NCBI RefSeq assembly: GCF_010667685.1 | Contig: NZ_WHZW01000003.1 | Location: 107,855 to 171,854 of the forward strand | Direction of reading: 5' to 3' | Length of the DNA: 64,000 bases | From: Bifidobacterium aerophilum | GTDB lineage: Bacteria; Actinomycetota; Actinomycetes; Actinomycetales; Bifidobacteriaceae | The notes under the pieces: model-generated | Seen by the model: the letters and a program-made list of their open reading frames with translations, nothing else | Database searches by the model: none | What the model was told of the DNA's origin: nothing | Shown: in pieces, positions 41,191-50,755 of the stretch | Position numbering within the stretch: position 1 is the stretch's first letter | How the letters are laid out: every line of letters begins with the position of its first letter | Position numbers and translations under genes: made by a program

Positions 41191-42249
41191 TCACACGCTG
41201 TTGTAGAGCCGTTTGGGGAAGGCGTCGCGGTATTGCCCCGGAGTGAGGCCGGTGCGACGTTTGAACACGCGCATGAAATACTTGGGATCGTCGTAGCCGA
41301 CGTCATGGGCGATGTTGGCGATCGGCGAGGCGGTGGTGCTCAGCAGGTCCCGCGCGCGGTCGATGCGGTATTCGGTGATCTGTTCGGCCACGCCGACGCC
41401 GAACACGCGCTTGTACATGACGGTCAGATAGCTCGGCGAGTAGTGGAATCGCGCGGCGACGGCGGCGACGGTGATGTCGTCGCAGGCGTTCGCCATGATC
41501 CAAGCGCGTACGGCCAGCATGGGGGCGAGGCCGATCCGCCTGGCGGACGTGTCGGACGGCTCGTCACCACCTGACCTGCTACCGGAACCACATCCGACGG
41601 CATCATTGGCATCATCGGGACCATCGGCGGCACCGTCCGGCGCCGCGTCATGCCCCACGCCGCCGCTCTCGGCCGCCAGTATCGGCCGCCCGTCGGCGCG
41701 GATCCCGATGATGCCGCCGATCATGTATGCGCTGGGGTTCAGCGCCATCGTCATCGAGGCCCGTTCCTGCACGCTGATCTCCAGCAGCAGGCTGGTTGCC
41801 AGATAGTCGCAGTAGGCGTTGCGGTGCGGACCGAATCGCGCGTACACGTCGATCAGCTGGCCGCACAGCACGGCCACGCGGTCCGGGTCGGGGATCCGGT
41901 CGCGGTCGGGCAGGATCAGCGTGCGGTCGTCCTGCGGCAGGTCGGCCGCGGACGACGCCGCGATGACGCGTGCGTCGGGCAGGCGGAAGTGCAGCCAGTA
42001 GAACTCCAGATCGTCGGTGATGATCTCGGTGCCGGCATGTTCCACGCCGCGCGGCAGCAGGATGACCTCGCCGGCGCCGACGCGCATCTCGCGCTCCCCC
42101 ACCCGGATCGGCAACGTGCCGCGGCGGACGAACATGAGTTCGGACGAGTCGATGATGCGGCGCGTATGCCGCCATCCCGGACCGGACACGAACTGTCCGA
42201 TCGACAGGAATTCCACCGGCCCGTCCAGCCTGCATGTCGTCACGCTCAT
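41191..42249 (-). CDS. AraC-family regulator with long inter-domain insert
   Basis: A 352-residue AraC-type protein. The cupin domain (about 15-105) has VILLPRGVEHAG and LEFYWLHFRLP. The C-terminal helix-turn-helix pair is at about 250-350: ITVAAVAARFHYSPSYLTVMY and IANIAHDVGYDDPKYFMRVFKR. Between them is a Gly/Asp/Ser-rich low-complexity insert (about 200-240), probably a flexible linker. It is convergent with the preceding AraC gene (16 bases between stops) and lies 70 bases downstream of GH127 on the same strand, so it probably regulates beta-arabinofuranoside use. The start at 42249 has only a weak ribosome site (TGGA). Confidence 0.88.
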   Translation of the reverse strand: MSVTTCRLDGPVEFLSIGQFVSGPGWRHTRRIIDSSELMFVRRGTLPIRVGEREMRVGAGEVILLPRGVEHAGTEIITDDLEFYWLHFRLPDARVIAASSAADLPQDDRTLILPDRDRIPDPDRVAVLCGQLIDVYARFGPHRNAYCDYLATSLLLEISVQERASMTMALNPSAYMIGGIIGIRADGRPILAAESGGVGHDAAPDGAADGPDDANDAVGCGSGSRSGGDEPSDTSARRIGLAPMLAVRAWIMANACDDITVAAVAARFHYSPSYLTVMYKRVFGVGVAEQITEYRIDRARDLLSTTASPIANIAHDVGYDDPKYFMRVFKRRTGLTPGQYRDAFPKRLYNSV

Positions 42250-42319
42250 AGGTTCCAGAGTAGCCGCAGACCGTCCGCCGGACCGTCACACGCCGCCACG
42301 CACGGCCACGCGCGACCGG

Positions 42320-44542
42320 TCAGTCGTGCAGGAAGACGGTCATCTCGTTTTCGCCGCGGTTGGCCCATGCGAAGTACGGGATGAGGGTCGCGGTCGCCGG
42401 TTCGCGCTTCGCCGGCGCATACTCGGCGTACAGCGGCGCGAACGCCGGTGATTCGGCGTCCATGCCGGCCGGTACCGGCTCGCGCCATGCGGGCACCTCG
42501 AGGCGCACCATGTCGCGGGTCACGTCGTCGACCTCGCCCTGACCGTCCGCGTCGATGCCGGTCGCGCCCGCGTGGAACGCGAACGGCACGACCTTGACCG
42601 ACGTCGGATCGTTCAGGATCGCCGCGACGTCGGCGTGCAGCAGGTGCAGGTTCGCGCCGTTGTCCTTCTCCTCGGCGCAGAACGTGATCGGACCGCGCAC
42701 GAACGCGACCTTGCCCGCATCCTCGCGCACCATCGGGTTCGCGGCCATCATGCGCACCGGCATCGGGAAGTCGAACGACACCGTGTCGCCGTCATGCCAT
42801 TCGCCGGTAAGGTACACGTATCCGTCGCGCACGTCGCGCGAGACACGTCCGCCGGCCTTCTCACCAGACGCCGAGATCGCAGCGGCCGCCGCATCCGCGG
42901 AACCGGCCCAGCCCGGCAGGCGGAACGCCAGCGTGAACGTCGCCGAATCGGTACCGTCGCCGAGCCGCACGGTCGCCGAGCCATCGCCCCGCCACGGCAA
43001 GTTCGCCGTCACGCTCAGGGTCACGGACGCGCCGCCGAGCGTCGCACGCGCCTCACCGCCCATGTACAGGTGCGTGAACAAGGTGGACGTATCGTCGCTG
43101 ACCGTGTACGCGTATTCCTGCACCGACTCGACGATGCGGGCGATGTTCGGCGGGCAGCACGCGCAGCCGAACCACTTCTGACGCACCGGCTTGACGTGGC
43201 GCAGGCGGTCGTCCTTGTGGCAGGCGTACGGGTTGACCTCAAGCGGGTTCACGTAGAAGAAGCTCTTGCCGTCGAGCGCCATGCCGGCCAGCGTCGTGTT
43301 GTACAACGCCTGCTCCATCACGTCCGCGTATTCGGCCTTCGGTGCGATCTCGAGCATGCGGCGGGCGAAGAACGCGAGCGAGATCGCCGCGCACGACTCG
43401 GAATAGGCCGCGTCGTTCGGCAGATCGTAGTCGTAGGAGAACGCCTCGCCGTTCACCGTGCCGCCGATGCCGCCGGTGATGTACAGCTTCTTGTCGACGA
43501 TGTTGCGCCACAGGTTCTCGCATGCGGCGACCAGCGAATCGTCGTCGGTGAGCTTGGCGACCGCGGCCATGCCGGAGTACAGGTAGCCGGCGCGCACCGC
43601 GTGGCCGACCGCCTCCTTCTGCTCGCGCACCGGCTTGTCGGCCTGCGTGTACTCGCAGTCGAAGGACCAGTTGGTGTCGGAGTAGCCGTCGCGCTTGTCG
43701 CGTTCGCCTTCGTAGACGAAGTAGTTTGGTTCGGTGCCGCGTTCGTCGATGAAGAACTTGGCGAGGTCGAGGTACTTCTTCTCGCCGGTCAGGTCCGCCA
43801 GGCGGGCGAGCGCCATTTCGGCGATCTCGTGGCCCGGGTAGCCCTTGCATTGGTCCGGCTTGGGGCCGAAGACCTCGCCCACGTAGTCGGCGAAGCGTTC
43901 CGCGGCCTTGAGCAGCTTGTCCTTGCCGGTGCCCTCGTAGTACGCGATCGCGCCTTCGATGAGGTGGCCGAGGCAGTACAGCTCGTGGTGCCAGCGCAGG
44001 TTGTGGAACGCGCGGTCCATGCCGTTCAAAATGTAGTACGTGTCGAGGTAGCCGTTGTCGAGCTGGGCGGCGCACACGATGTCGATCGCCTTGTCCGCCG
44101 TGGCTTCAAGCTCGGCGTCCGGGTGCTGGGTGAGGCTGTAGCCGACCGCCTCGATCCACTTCGAGAAGTCGGTGTCCTGGAACACGAAGCCGTAGAACTT
44201 GTCCGGATCGGGGTGCTTGGGGTCGGCGGGCTTGGATTCGAAGCCGCGGTAGGTGTAGGCCGGCGGCACGAACTTCTTGCCTTCGGTGCTCTTGCGCGCG
44301 TTCTGCGCGGCGGCGGCCTTGAAGTTGTGCATGCAGTAGCTGGGCGCGGCGCCGGGGACGTTGTCGTTGAGCGCGTTCCACTGGAACGGGATGACGGCGG
44401 TGCGCACGAGCTCCTGCTCGGCGTGCCAGAACGCGTCGGTGACGGTGACGTCGCGCAGGGCGAGCGGCTTGCTGTGCCGCGCGGGCTGGGTTTGCGCGGC
44501 GGATTGCGCGGTCTGGTTGGGCTGCGCGGTTTCGGTAGACAT
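42320..44542 (-). CDS. GH127 beta-L-arabinofuranosidase (HypBA1-like)
   Basis: Releases L-arabinose from beta-L-arabinofuranosides such as those on hydroxyproline-rich plant glycoproteins. The 740-residue product follows the HypBA1 plan of Bifidobacterium longum: alpha/alpha-barrel first, then beta-domains. The zinc-cysteine active site is intact: SESCAA gives Glu382 and Cys384, and WFGCACCPPN gives Cys462 (nucleophile) and Cys463, equivalent to E338, C340, C417 and C418 of HypBA1. It is about 80 residues longer, partly from a Gln/Thr/Ala-rich leader of 25 residues. No signal peptide. AAGGAG is 6 bases before the ATG. An AraC gene follows on the same strand. Confidence 0.93.
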   Translation of the reverse strand: MSTETAQPNQTAQSAAQTQPARHSKPLALRDVTVTDAFWHAEQELVRTAVIPFQWNALNDNVPGAAPSYCMHNFKAAAAQNARKSTEGKKFVPPAYTYRGFESKPADPKHPDPDKFYGFVFQDTDFSKWIEAVGYSLTQHPDAELEATADKAIDIVCAAQLDNGYLDTYYILNGMDRAFHNLRWHHELYCLGHLIEGAIAYYEGTGKDKLLKAAERFADYVGEVFGPKPDQCKGYPGHEIAEMALARLADLTGEKKYLDLAKFFIDERGTEPNYFVYEGERDKRDGYSDTNWSFDCEYTQADKPVREQKEAVGHAVRAGYLYSGMAAVAKLTDDDSLVAACENLWRNIVDKKLYITGGIGGTVNGEAFSYDYDLPNDAAYSESCAAISLAFFARRMLEIAPKAEYADVMEQALYNTTLAGMALDGKSFFYVNPLEVNPYACHKDDRLRHVKPVRQKWFGCACCPPNIARIVESVQEYAYTVSDDTSTLFTHLYMGGEARATLGGASVTLSVTANLPWRGDGSATVRLGDGTDSATFTLAFRLPGWAGSADAAAAAISASGEKAGGRVSRDVRDGYVYLTGEWHDGDTVSFDFPMPVRMMAANPMVREDAGKVAFVRGPITFCAEEKDNGANLHLLHADVAAILNDPTSVKVVPFAFHAGATGIDADGQGEVDDVTRDMVRLEVPAWREPVPAGMDAESPAFAPLYAEYAPAKREPATATLIPYFAWANRGENEMTVFLHD

Positions 44543-44593
44543 ATCGGCTCCTTTGACTTATGCCGGTGGTTTCGACGGATGCCGGTGATCGAT

Positions 44594-44608
44594 ATGATCG
44601 GCGATCAT
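44594..44608 (-). promoter_or_regulatory. Palindrome upstream of GH127
   Basis: ATGATCGGCGATCAT is a perfect 7-base inverted repeat about one central base, 52 bases before the GH127 start. It is a candidate operator. The rest of the 343-base gap shows a terminator hairpin and no gene. Confidence 0.55.
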
Positions 44609-44728
44609 TGGCGAACGATGACTACCGTACGTCGCACTTCCGGTGACGGAAGGTGGACAAATCGTTGACGCAGTGGATTTCATCAGACATCCGAGACACA
44701 CCATGTCCGGCCACCGTACGCGGACTCA

Positions 44729-44764
44729 ATTACGGCCGTTTCGAACATGAGAAACGGCCGTAAT
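44729..44764. terminator. Perfect 14-bp hairpin after the GH43 gene
   Basis: ATTACGGCCGTTTC pairs perfectly with GAAACGGCCGTAAT around an 8-base loop. It is 122 bases after the GH43 stop on the minus strand and has only a short T-poor tail. A partial echo, CGGCCGTTCAACGG, lies at 44800-44813. Confidence 0.75.
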
Positions 44765-44885
44765 CGAATCCTTGCCCAACGGGAAGGACTCAGTCACGGC
44801 CGTTCAACGGTCGGATTGGGCCGGCCGACCCGTCACGCACCTTCCGGTGCATGGCCGGACCGGCCGGCCCGTCACATCGCCGCCG

Positions 44886-47800
44886 TCACCGGCGACGGCG
44901 CAGCACCTGCGTCATGATGGCGCAGCCCGCGGCCAGCAGGGTCGCGGCCAGGATCGCCGCCACGACGACTTCGGAACCGGTGTTGGTCAGCGATTCAACC
45001 TTGCCGGTCTTGTCTGCGTCGGTCTTGCCGGAACCGTTGGCATCCGAGCCGTCGCCGGAGCCATTGCCGTCCTGCGAACCATCGCCGGAGCCGTTATCCG
45101 AACCGCCCGGTTGCTGAGAACCGCCGTTGCCGCCGTCGGAGGAGGTCTTCTCCCACTGCGCGTACAGCGTCAGGTCGGCGTTCACCGGCTGGTTGAAGTC
45201 GTAGGCGAACTTGCCTTCCTTGTCGGTGGTCCATCCGGTCAGGCGATAGCCGTCGCGGGTCGGGTCGGCGGGCTTGGCGACCGGCTTGCCGGCCTTGACC
45301 GTGACCGGCTTGACCGCGGATCCGCCGTTCGCGTCGAACGTGACCGTGTATTCGGTCGGTTCCGGCTCGGGTTCGGCCTCGACGGTGACGGTGCGCGTCG
45401 CCGTCGTCTCGTGCCCGGCCTTGTCGGCCACGGCGTAGACGACCGTGTACACGCCCGGCTTGGTCGTGTCGATCGCGTCGATCGCGTTGCCGGAGCCGTC
45501 GGTGATCGTCACCGCGATGTCGCCGGTCAGGTCGCCGTCGACGTCATCGGTGGCCTTCACGCCGGCCAGCGGGTCGAACTCGCCGCCGAACGGCACGGTC
45601 ACGTCGTCCGTTCCGGTCAGCTCCGGGGCCTTGTCGCCGGCTTCGGGCGCGGTCAGTCCGTCGTCGCCGAGCACCTTGATCTCGGCGAACTGGGCGCGGC
45701 ACCAGGTCTGCTGGCCCTTGGTCCAGTTGTTCTGCGTGTACGGGGCCTGGAAGACCACGCGCACGTAGCGGTACGTGCCGCTCAGCGTCTCGGCGGCGAA
45801 GCCGAAGTCGGCCTTGTTGGCGGCGTCGGGCTTGGCGGTGCGGTCGAGGATCTCGGTGAAGTTCTCGCCGTCGGTGCTGCCGTAGACCGTGTACGGGTAC
45901 CAGCCTTCGGAGCCGTTCATGATGTACGAGGAGATCTCGAGTCCGCTGAGCGGGTACGCCTTGCCGAGGTCGACCTGCCAGGTGGCGGGCCAGCGCTTGG
46001 TGAGGTCGGCGTCGGTGTTGGCGGCGGCCGTCGTGTAGTCGCCGTCCACGCTGGCCGAGGCGTCCGCGCCGTTGAGCGTCGCGGTCTTGCCTTCGGACAG
46101 CACGCTGCCGTCGCGTTCGGGGATCACCTCGCCGGTGGTCGCGTTCGTGTACAGGGTGCGGTAGTACTCGGAGGTCGCGTAGCCTTCGGACAGCTGCAGC
46201 GGGGTGACGCGCCAGCCGGCGGTGCCGTCGGAGCGCCACCAGCGGTTGCCGGAGACGGTGGCGGACACGGCGTTGCCGTCCGCGTCGACCCACGTGCCGG
46301 CGCCGTTCTGCTGGGTGGAGAAGGACGAGCCTTCGCCGACCTGCCGCAGTTCGCTCCACGTGCCGTCGAGCGACTTGGCGGAGTAGTAGCCGCCGGCGCT
46401 GGGCAGCCAGCCCGCGTTGGCCGAGGTGAACAGGTAGTACCAGCCGTTCGACTTGATGAGCGCCGGGGCCTCGCGCGAGCCGGATGCGGTGAGCTTGGCC
46501 ACGTAGCCGTTCTCGCCGACCGGCACGACCTCGGTCCAGTCGTCGTTCAGCTTGCTGATGACGATGTGGCGGTTCGCGGTTTCGCCGGCCTGGTTGCTGG
46601 CGGTGACGAGGTACGCGCTGCCGTCGTCGTCCACGAACACCGCCTTGTCGCGCGCCTGGTAGCCGTTCGGGTAGACGAGGCCGCCGTAGTGCTTGGTGGT
46701 CGCCGCATGACCGGGCGTGACGTCGGCTTCGAACAGGGCGCCGGTCGCGTAGCCGGAGCGCTTCTCGTAGTGCGCCCAGATGACGACCTTGTTCTTGGCC
46801 TTGTTGTACACGGTGCTGACGGATTCGAACTTGTAGTCGTCGAACGTGCCGTCGGTCGCGTCGGAGGGCGCGACGACGATGTCGGAATCGACCCACGTCT
46901 TGCCGCCGTCCGTGGACTTCTGTTCGAGCACGACGTAGCCGTTCGTCGCGGCGTCGGTGTTGTTGCCGCTGACGCGGTAACGGTACTTCACGCCGTCCAC
47001 GACGATGCCTTCGTCATTGGAGCTGGTGGAGCCTTCGCCGGTGTTGTCGTCGTACTTCGACATGCCGTCGGGCAGGGTCGCGTACGTCTTCGCGGAGACG
47101 ACGACGCTGGTCGAGGCGACCTGGTCGCCGAGCATGCCCTTGACTTGGTAGTAGTACGTGCGGCTCGCGGCGGGCAGGTTGTCGACCCAGCTGGTCGCGG
47201 TCGCTGCGGAATCGTCGCCGGTCGCGGAACCGGCGGTCTCGTCGAACGTCTTGACCGCCTCGGCGTCGCTCATGTCGGCCTTGTGAGAACGGTAGACGAC
47301 GTACGAGGTGGCCGCGTCGACTCCCTTCCAGCGCAGCTGCACGCGGTTGACCGGGTCCTTGCCGGCGACCTTGAACGCCTGCGCGGTGAGCGCGGTGTCG
47401 GTGACGGGCTCGAGCTTGTCGGCCTTGGTGCCGTACACCTCGAATTCCTGCACGCCCACGGCCCAGCTGGCGGACTGGTTGTCCTTCTGCTTGGCGACCT
47501 TGGTGACGGTCATGCGCACGTAGCGCGCCTGCCCGGAGAGGGAGTCGGACAGGAAGCCGACGGTGGTGTTGTCGCTGTGGTCGACCTGCTTGGTCCAGTT
47601 GACGCCGTTGACGCTGGTTTCGATCACGTACTGGTAGTACGTCTCGGAACCGTTGACGAGCCTGGTGGACAGGTCGACGCGGCTGACGTTGCTGATCCTG
47701 CCAAGGTCGACGGTGTAGGTGAACGGCATGGTGACGGTGGTGCCGTCCGCGTCATAGCCGCGGAAGAACGTCGTGTAGTCGCCGTCGTTCGCGTTCTTGA

Positions 47801-50195
47801 GCTCGAAGCCCTCCTTGTCGGTGACGGCCGCGTTGGTGGAGGTCGTGACGCCGTCGCCGCGCGAGAGCAGCTGGATGTCGGGCTGCCTGACCTCGCCGGT
47901 TTCGGTGTCCACGGACCAGCCGTCGGAGTAGTTCATCGTCAGCGGGTTGTCGGCGTCGCCGGTTTCGGTCAGCGGCAGCCACACGTAGGTGGAGTCGCGC
48001 AGCGCGGACGGGTTCCAGCGGTCGCCCATGTAGACGAGCGTGGTGCCCTTGGAGCCGTTGATCTGCATGATGTTGGTCGGCTGGCTGTAGAACGTGGAGT
48101 TGTTGCCGATCGCCGCGAACGGGCTCTTGCCGGTCGTTTCGGTCTTCCAGCCGTCCGGGTCGGTCAGGTCGGAGGTGTACGAGTAGCGCGCCTCGTTCGG
48201 CAGCCATCCGGACTGGCCGGACGTGATGATGTAGTACTTGCCGTTGACCTTCGACAGCGCGGGGGCCTCGCGGCGGCCGCCGTCGAACATCAGGTAGGTC
48301 ATCTTGACGGTGCCGTCGTCGTTGAACGCGACGTCGGTGTAGTCGTCGTTGAGCTGGTAGATGCGCATGCGGGAGCCGTCCTGCGCGGAGATCATGTACG
48401 CGGTGCCGTCGTCGTCCACGAACAGGGTCATGTCACGCGAGCCGTAGCCCCACTTGGCGGTGTCGGCCAGGTCGGCGGAGTCGATCTCGTCGCCGTTCTC
48501 GAAGAAGGTGTGGCCGCGTTCGGTGCGCCAGTTGCGGTGGTCCGCGTCGGCTCCCGGACGCCAGTGGCCGAGGTACTGGTAGTCGCCGTCGACGGTGTCG
48601 CTGGTGGCGACCACGACCTGCGAGGACGCGTAGCTGTCGTAGCCTTCCCAGTGGCCCCACAGCACGTACTTCTTGGTCTTGGCGTTGTAGATGAGCTTCG
48701 GGCGTTCGATCTTGTTCTGGTTGAGGCCCGGGGTGTCGACGTCGTACTTGAGGATCAGGTGGCGGAACGTCCAGTTGACGAGATCCTTGGAGGAGTACAG
48801 GGCGATGCCGTTGTAGTTGGAGGAGTTGTGGGTCTTGTCCTCGCCCACCCAGTAGTAGATCGGCTTGCCGTCGGTGTCGGTCTGCTGCAGGAAGCCGCCG
48901 CCGTGCGCCTGGATCGCGGCGCCTTCGGTGTCGAGCCACTGCTTGCCGACCTGCACGCCGGTGTAGCGCGTTTCATTGAGGTCACGTTCGGTCATGGTTT
49001 CGGTCGCGGCGTCGACCATGCGCACCTGCCAGTCGACTTCGTCCTGGCTGTAGGTGCTGCCGTCGGTGTCGGCGAGGATCTTGTCGGCCTCGTTCACGGC
49101 CGCGTCGAACAGTTCGGTGCTGTGCTTGGCGTAGGTCTTGCCGTCGGCCTGGATGGCCTTGGCGGTCTTGACCGCAGCGCGCAGCGCGGACTTGTTGAGG
49201 ATCGGGCCGGGGTTCTCGCCAGTGGCGATCGCGAGCCAGCTGATCACGCCGTTTTCGTTGGACTGGCCGGACACGTCGGGGCCGCGCGGGAACGCGACCT
49301 TGACGAGCGTGGTCTTGGTCAGCGTGAAGCTGCCGGAGGAGACGACCGGGGACGCGTCCTTGGCCTTGGCGCTGCCGCCGCGCGGCGACAGGCGCACGTC
49401 ATCGAGCGTGAGCAGCTCGTCGCCGGTGGCCGCGTCGGTGACCTGCTGGGAGATGGTGCGGCCGTGGTTGCCGTTGTACAGCTCGCGGATGCCGGTGGTC
49501 AGCGTGTACGTGCCGGCGTCGAGCGTGAAGTAGTACGTGAAGTTGTTCTTGTCGAGCGAGGTCATGCCCATCGCGTACTTGTCGGACACGGTGTCGCCGT
49601 CGTTGACGGTCGTGTCGGGGAAGGAGACCTGGTCCGGGCTGGGGCGGTTGTCGCTGCTGCGCTTGGACTGTTCGTGGCCCCAGGTGTCGCCGTCGGCGGC
49701 GACGTAGAACTGGTCGGAATCGGTGCCGTTGAGCAGCTGGTCGCCGGCGAGCGCCTTGACGGCGGTCCAGGTGCCGGAGGTGATGTCCTTGCGGGCGATG
49801 GATGCGGCGGTCTTCCAGTCCTTGCCGGTGCCGGCGTCGACGAAGTAGGTGATGCCTTCGGGCACGACGTCGACGGTGGCGGTGGCTTTGCCGCCGTCGG
49901 CGGTGGTGCCTTCGGCGGTGACGGTGCCCCACAGGTCGTTGTAGGTGTCGCCCTGCGTGTAGTCGTCGTTCCAGGTGACGGCCTTGCCGTCGATTTCGGC
50001 GGGCAGGTTCGGGGCCTTGCCGTAGTAGGTCGCCAGTTGCGTGGTGACGGCGGGCGTGTCCGCCGCGGTTGCCGTGGCGCCGGCGTTTGAGGCCGGTTCG
50101 GCGTATGCGGTGGCGGCGGGCAGCGCGCACAGGAGCATCGATGCCGATGCCAGTGCGGCGACGAGCCCCTTGCCTCCGGATGCGTTGAGGTGCAT
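44886..50195 (-). CDS. Wall-anchored tandem GH43-like protein (exo-beta-1,3-galactanase type)
   Basis: A 1769-residue surface enzyme. Signal peptide 1-32, a novel beta-domain (about 50-340), a helical FIVAR-like segment (about 345-405), then GH43 propeller 1 (about 410-770) with IYYWVGEDKTHN, ERPKLIYNAKTKKYVLWGHW and GGRREAPAL, as in subfamily 24 exo-beta-1,3-galactanases. An F5/8 module (785-921), an Fn3-like domain, a second diverged propeller (about 1060-1368, ending SGSREAPALIKSNGWYYLF), a second F5/8 module (1370-1512), a Big/HYR-type domain, an InlB-type repeat, a Gly/Ser/Asp linker and the sortase signal LTNTG follow. AAGGAAG precedes the ATG at 50195. It should trim galactan backbones outside the cell. 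Confidence 0.88.
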   Translation of the reverse strand: MHLNASGGKGLVAALASASMLLCALPAATAYAEPASNAGATATAADTPAVTTQLATYYGKAPNLPAEIDGKAVTWNDDYTQGDTYNDLWGTVTAEGTTADGGKATATVDVVPEGITYFVDAGTGKDWKTAASIARKDITSGTWTAVKALAGDQLLNGTDSDQFYVAADGDTWGHEQSKRSSDNRPSPDQVSFPDTTVNDGDTVSDKYAMGMTSLDKNNFTYYFTLDAGTYTLTTGIRELYNGNHGRTISQQVTDAATGDELLTLDDVRLSPRGGSAKAKDASPVVSSGSFTLTKTTLVKVAFPRGPDVSGQSNENGVISWLAIATGENPGPILNKSALRAAVKTAKAIQADGKTYAKHSTELFDAAVNEADKILADTDGSTYSQDEVDWQVRMVDAATETMTERDLNETRYTGVQVGKQWLDTEGAAIQAHGGGFLQQTDTDGKPIYYWVGEDKTHNSSNYNGIALYSSKDLVNWTFRHLILKYDVDTPGLNQNKIERPKLIYNAKTKKYVLWGHWEGYDSYASSQVVVATSDTVDGDYQYLGHWRPGADADHRNWRTERGHTFFENGDEIDSADLADTAKWGYGSRDMTLFVDDDGTAYMISAQDGSRMRIYQLNDDYTDVAFNDDGTVKMTYLMFDGGRREAPALSKVNGKYYIITSGQSGWLPNEARYSYTSDLTDPDGWKTETTGKSPFAAIGNNSTFYSQPTNIMQINGSKGTTLVYMGDRWNPSALRDSTYVWLPLTETGDADNPLTMNYSDGWSVDTETGEVRQPDIQLLSRGDGVTTSTNAAVTDKEGFELKNANDGDYTTFFRGYDADGTTVTMPFTYTVDLGRISNVSRVDLSTRLVNGSETYYQYVIETSVNGVNWTKQVDHSDNTTVGFLSDSLSGQARYVRMTVTKVAKQKDNQSASWAVGVQEFEVYGTKADKLEPVTDTALTAQAFKVAGKDPVNRVQLRWKGVDAATSYVVYRSHKADMSDAEAVKTFDETAGSATGDDSAATATSWVDNLPAASRTYYYQVKGMLGDQVASTSVVVSAKTYATLPDGMSKYDDNTGEGSTSSNDEGIVVDGVKYRYRVSGNNTDAATNGYVVLEQKSTDGGKTWVDSDIVVAPSDATDGTFDDYKFESVSTVYNKAKNKVVIWAHYEKRSGYATGALFEADVTPGHAATTKHYGGLVYPNGYQARDKAVFVDDDGSAYLVTASNQAGETANRHIVISKLNDDWTEVVPVGENGYVAKLTASGSREAPALIKSNGWYYLFTSANAGWLPSAGGYYSAKSLDGTWSELRQVGEGSSFSTQQNGAGTWVDADGNAVSATVSGNRWWRSDGTAGWRVTPLQLSEGYATSEYYRTLYTNATTGEVIPERDGSVLSEGKTATLNGADASASVDGDYTTAAANTDADLTKRWPATWQVDLGKAYPLSGLEISSYIMNGSEGWYPYTVYGSTDGENFTEILDRTAKPDAANKADFGFAAETLSGTYRYVRVVFQAPYTQNNWTKGQQTWCRAQFAEIKVLGDDGLTAPEAGDKAPELTGTDDVTVPFGGEFDPLAGVKATDDVDGDLTGDIAVTITDGSGNAIDAIDTTKPGVYTVVYAVADKAGHETTATRTVTVEAEPEPEPTEYTVTFDANGGSAVKPVTVKAGKPVAKPADPTRDGYRLTGWTTDKEGKFAYDFNQPVNADLTLYAQWEKTSSDGGNGGSQQPGGSDNGSGDGSQDGNGSGDGSDANGSGKTDADKTGKVESLTNTGSEVVVAAILAATLLAAGCAIMTQVLRRRR

Positions 50196-50261
50196 GGGTG
50201 CTTCCTTGCTGGTTATTGGGTTGGTGATGTCAGCGTTGGTCACCGCTCCACAAACCTTGTG

Positions 50262-50331
50262 GATAACGTTAACTTATATCGCTACAAGACAGTAAAGCAC
50301 CTTCGATCAGATTAATCAAGTTAACGCAAAC
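50262..50331 (-). promoter_or_regulatory. Operator-like sites upstream of the GH43 gene
   Basis: GATAACGTTAAC at 50262-50273 and GTTAACGCAAAC at 50320-50331 share the CG-centred form of the sites at 1798 and 24813. They lie 67 and 125 bases before the GH43 start in an AT-rich stretch. The 50196-50482 gap shows no gene. Confidence 0.58.
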
Positions 50332-50482
50332 TCAATCATGCTTGATCAACGATGCTCGATTTTGCGCAAACTGAGCCGATGTCCCGAACGCAATCGCCGC
50401 GACTCCGGCCAAGTCACCCACACAAGCCCCTCCCGGAAGTCCGACGTCACTTTGGATCGCAGTCGGCGCCGCATGTTGCACG

Positions 50483-50528
50483 TTGTGTATGATCGTATAC
50501 AATTTCTTTTGTATACGATCATACACAA
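50483..50528 (+). promoter_or_regulatory. Perfect 20-bp inverted repeat, operator of the XRE gene
   Basis: TTGTGTATGATCGTATACAA and its exact reverse complement TTGTATACGATCATACACAA flank a 6-base spacer. Each arm is itself nearly palindromic (GTAT-ACGATC-ATAC), so the site can hold two repressor dimers. It ends 14 bases before the XRE start codon, which points to autoregulation. Confidence 0.9.
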
Positions 50529-50542
50529 CCACAGGAGCCGCC

Positions 50543-50755
50543 ATGAAGATACGTACCATGTACGACGTTGGCATAGCCATCCGGTCCGGGCGGGAAAACG
50601 CTGGGCTGAGCCAGCAGGAGCTGGCTGATCAGGCGTCGGTGTCCCGCAGCTGGCTCGCGAAGGTGGAGACCGGCAAGGCATCCTTCGATTTCAGGAAGGT
50701 GCTGATGGTGACGCAGGCGCTCGGCATGACGGTGGAGATGTCCTATGGCGAATGA
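50543..50755 (+). CDS. HipB-like XRE-family regulator
   Basis: A 70-residue helix-turn-helix protein of the Xre/HipB type: IAIRSGRENAGLSQQELADQASVSRSWLAKVETGKASFDFRKVLMVTQALGMTVEM. HipB proteins are antitoxins that bind HipA kinases and repress their operon. No hipA follows: the next 170 bases contain only a short open stretch and then a convergent gene. CAGGAG precedes the ATG by 6 bases. The long perfect operator upstream fits an intact, autoregulated repressor. Confidence 0.87.
   Translation: MKIRTMYDVGIAIRSGRENAGLSQQELADQASVSRSWLAKVETGKASFDFRKVLMVTQALGMTVEMSYGE

Noticed and set aside
44772..50090. 1772-codon open frame on the plus strand
   Set aside because: It is antisense to the GH43 gene. 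Its Val/Gly/Asp/Arg-heavy composition is typical of the complement of a high-GC coding frame, and it shows no domain.
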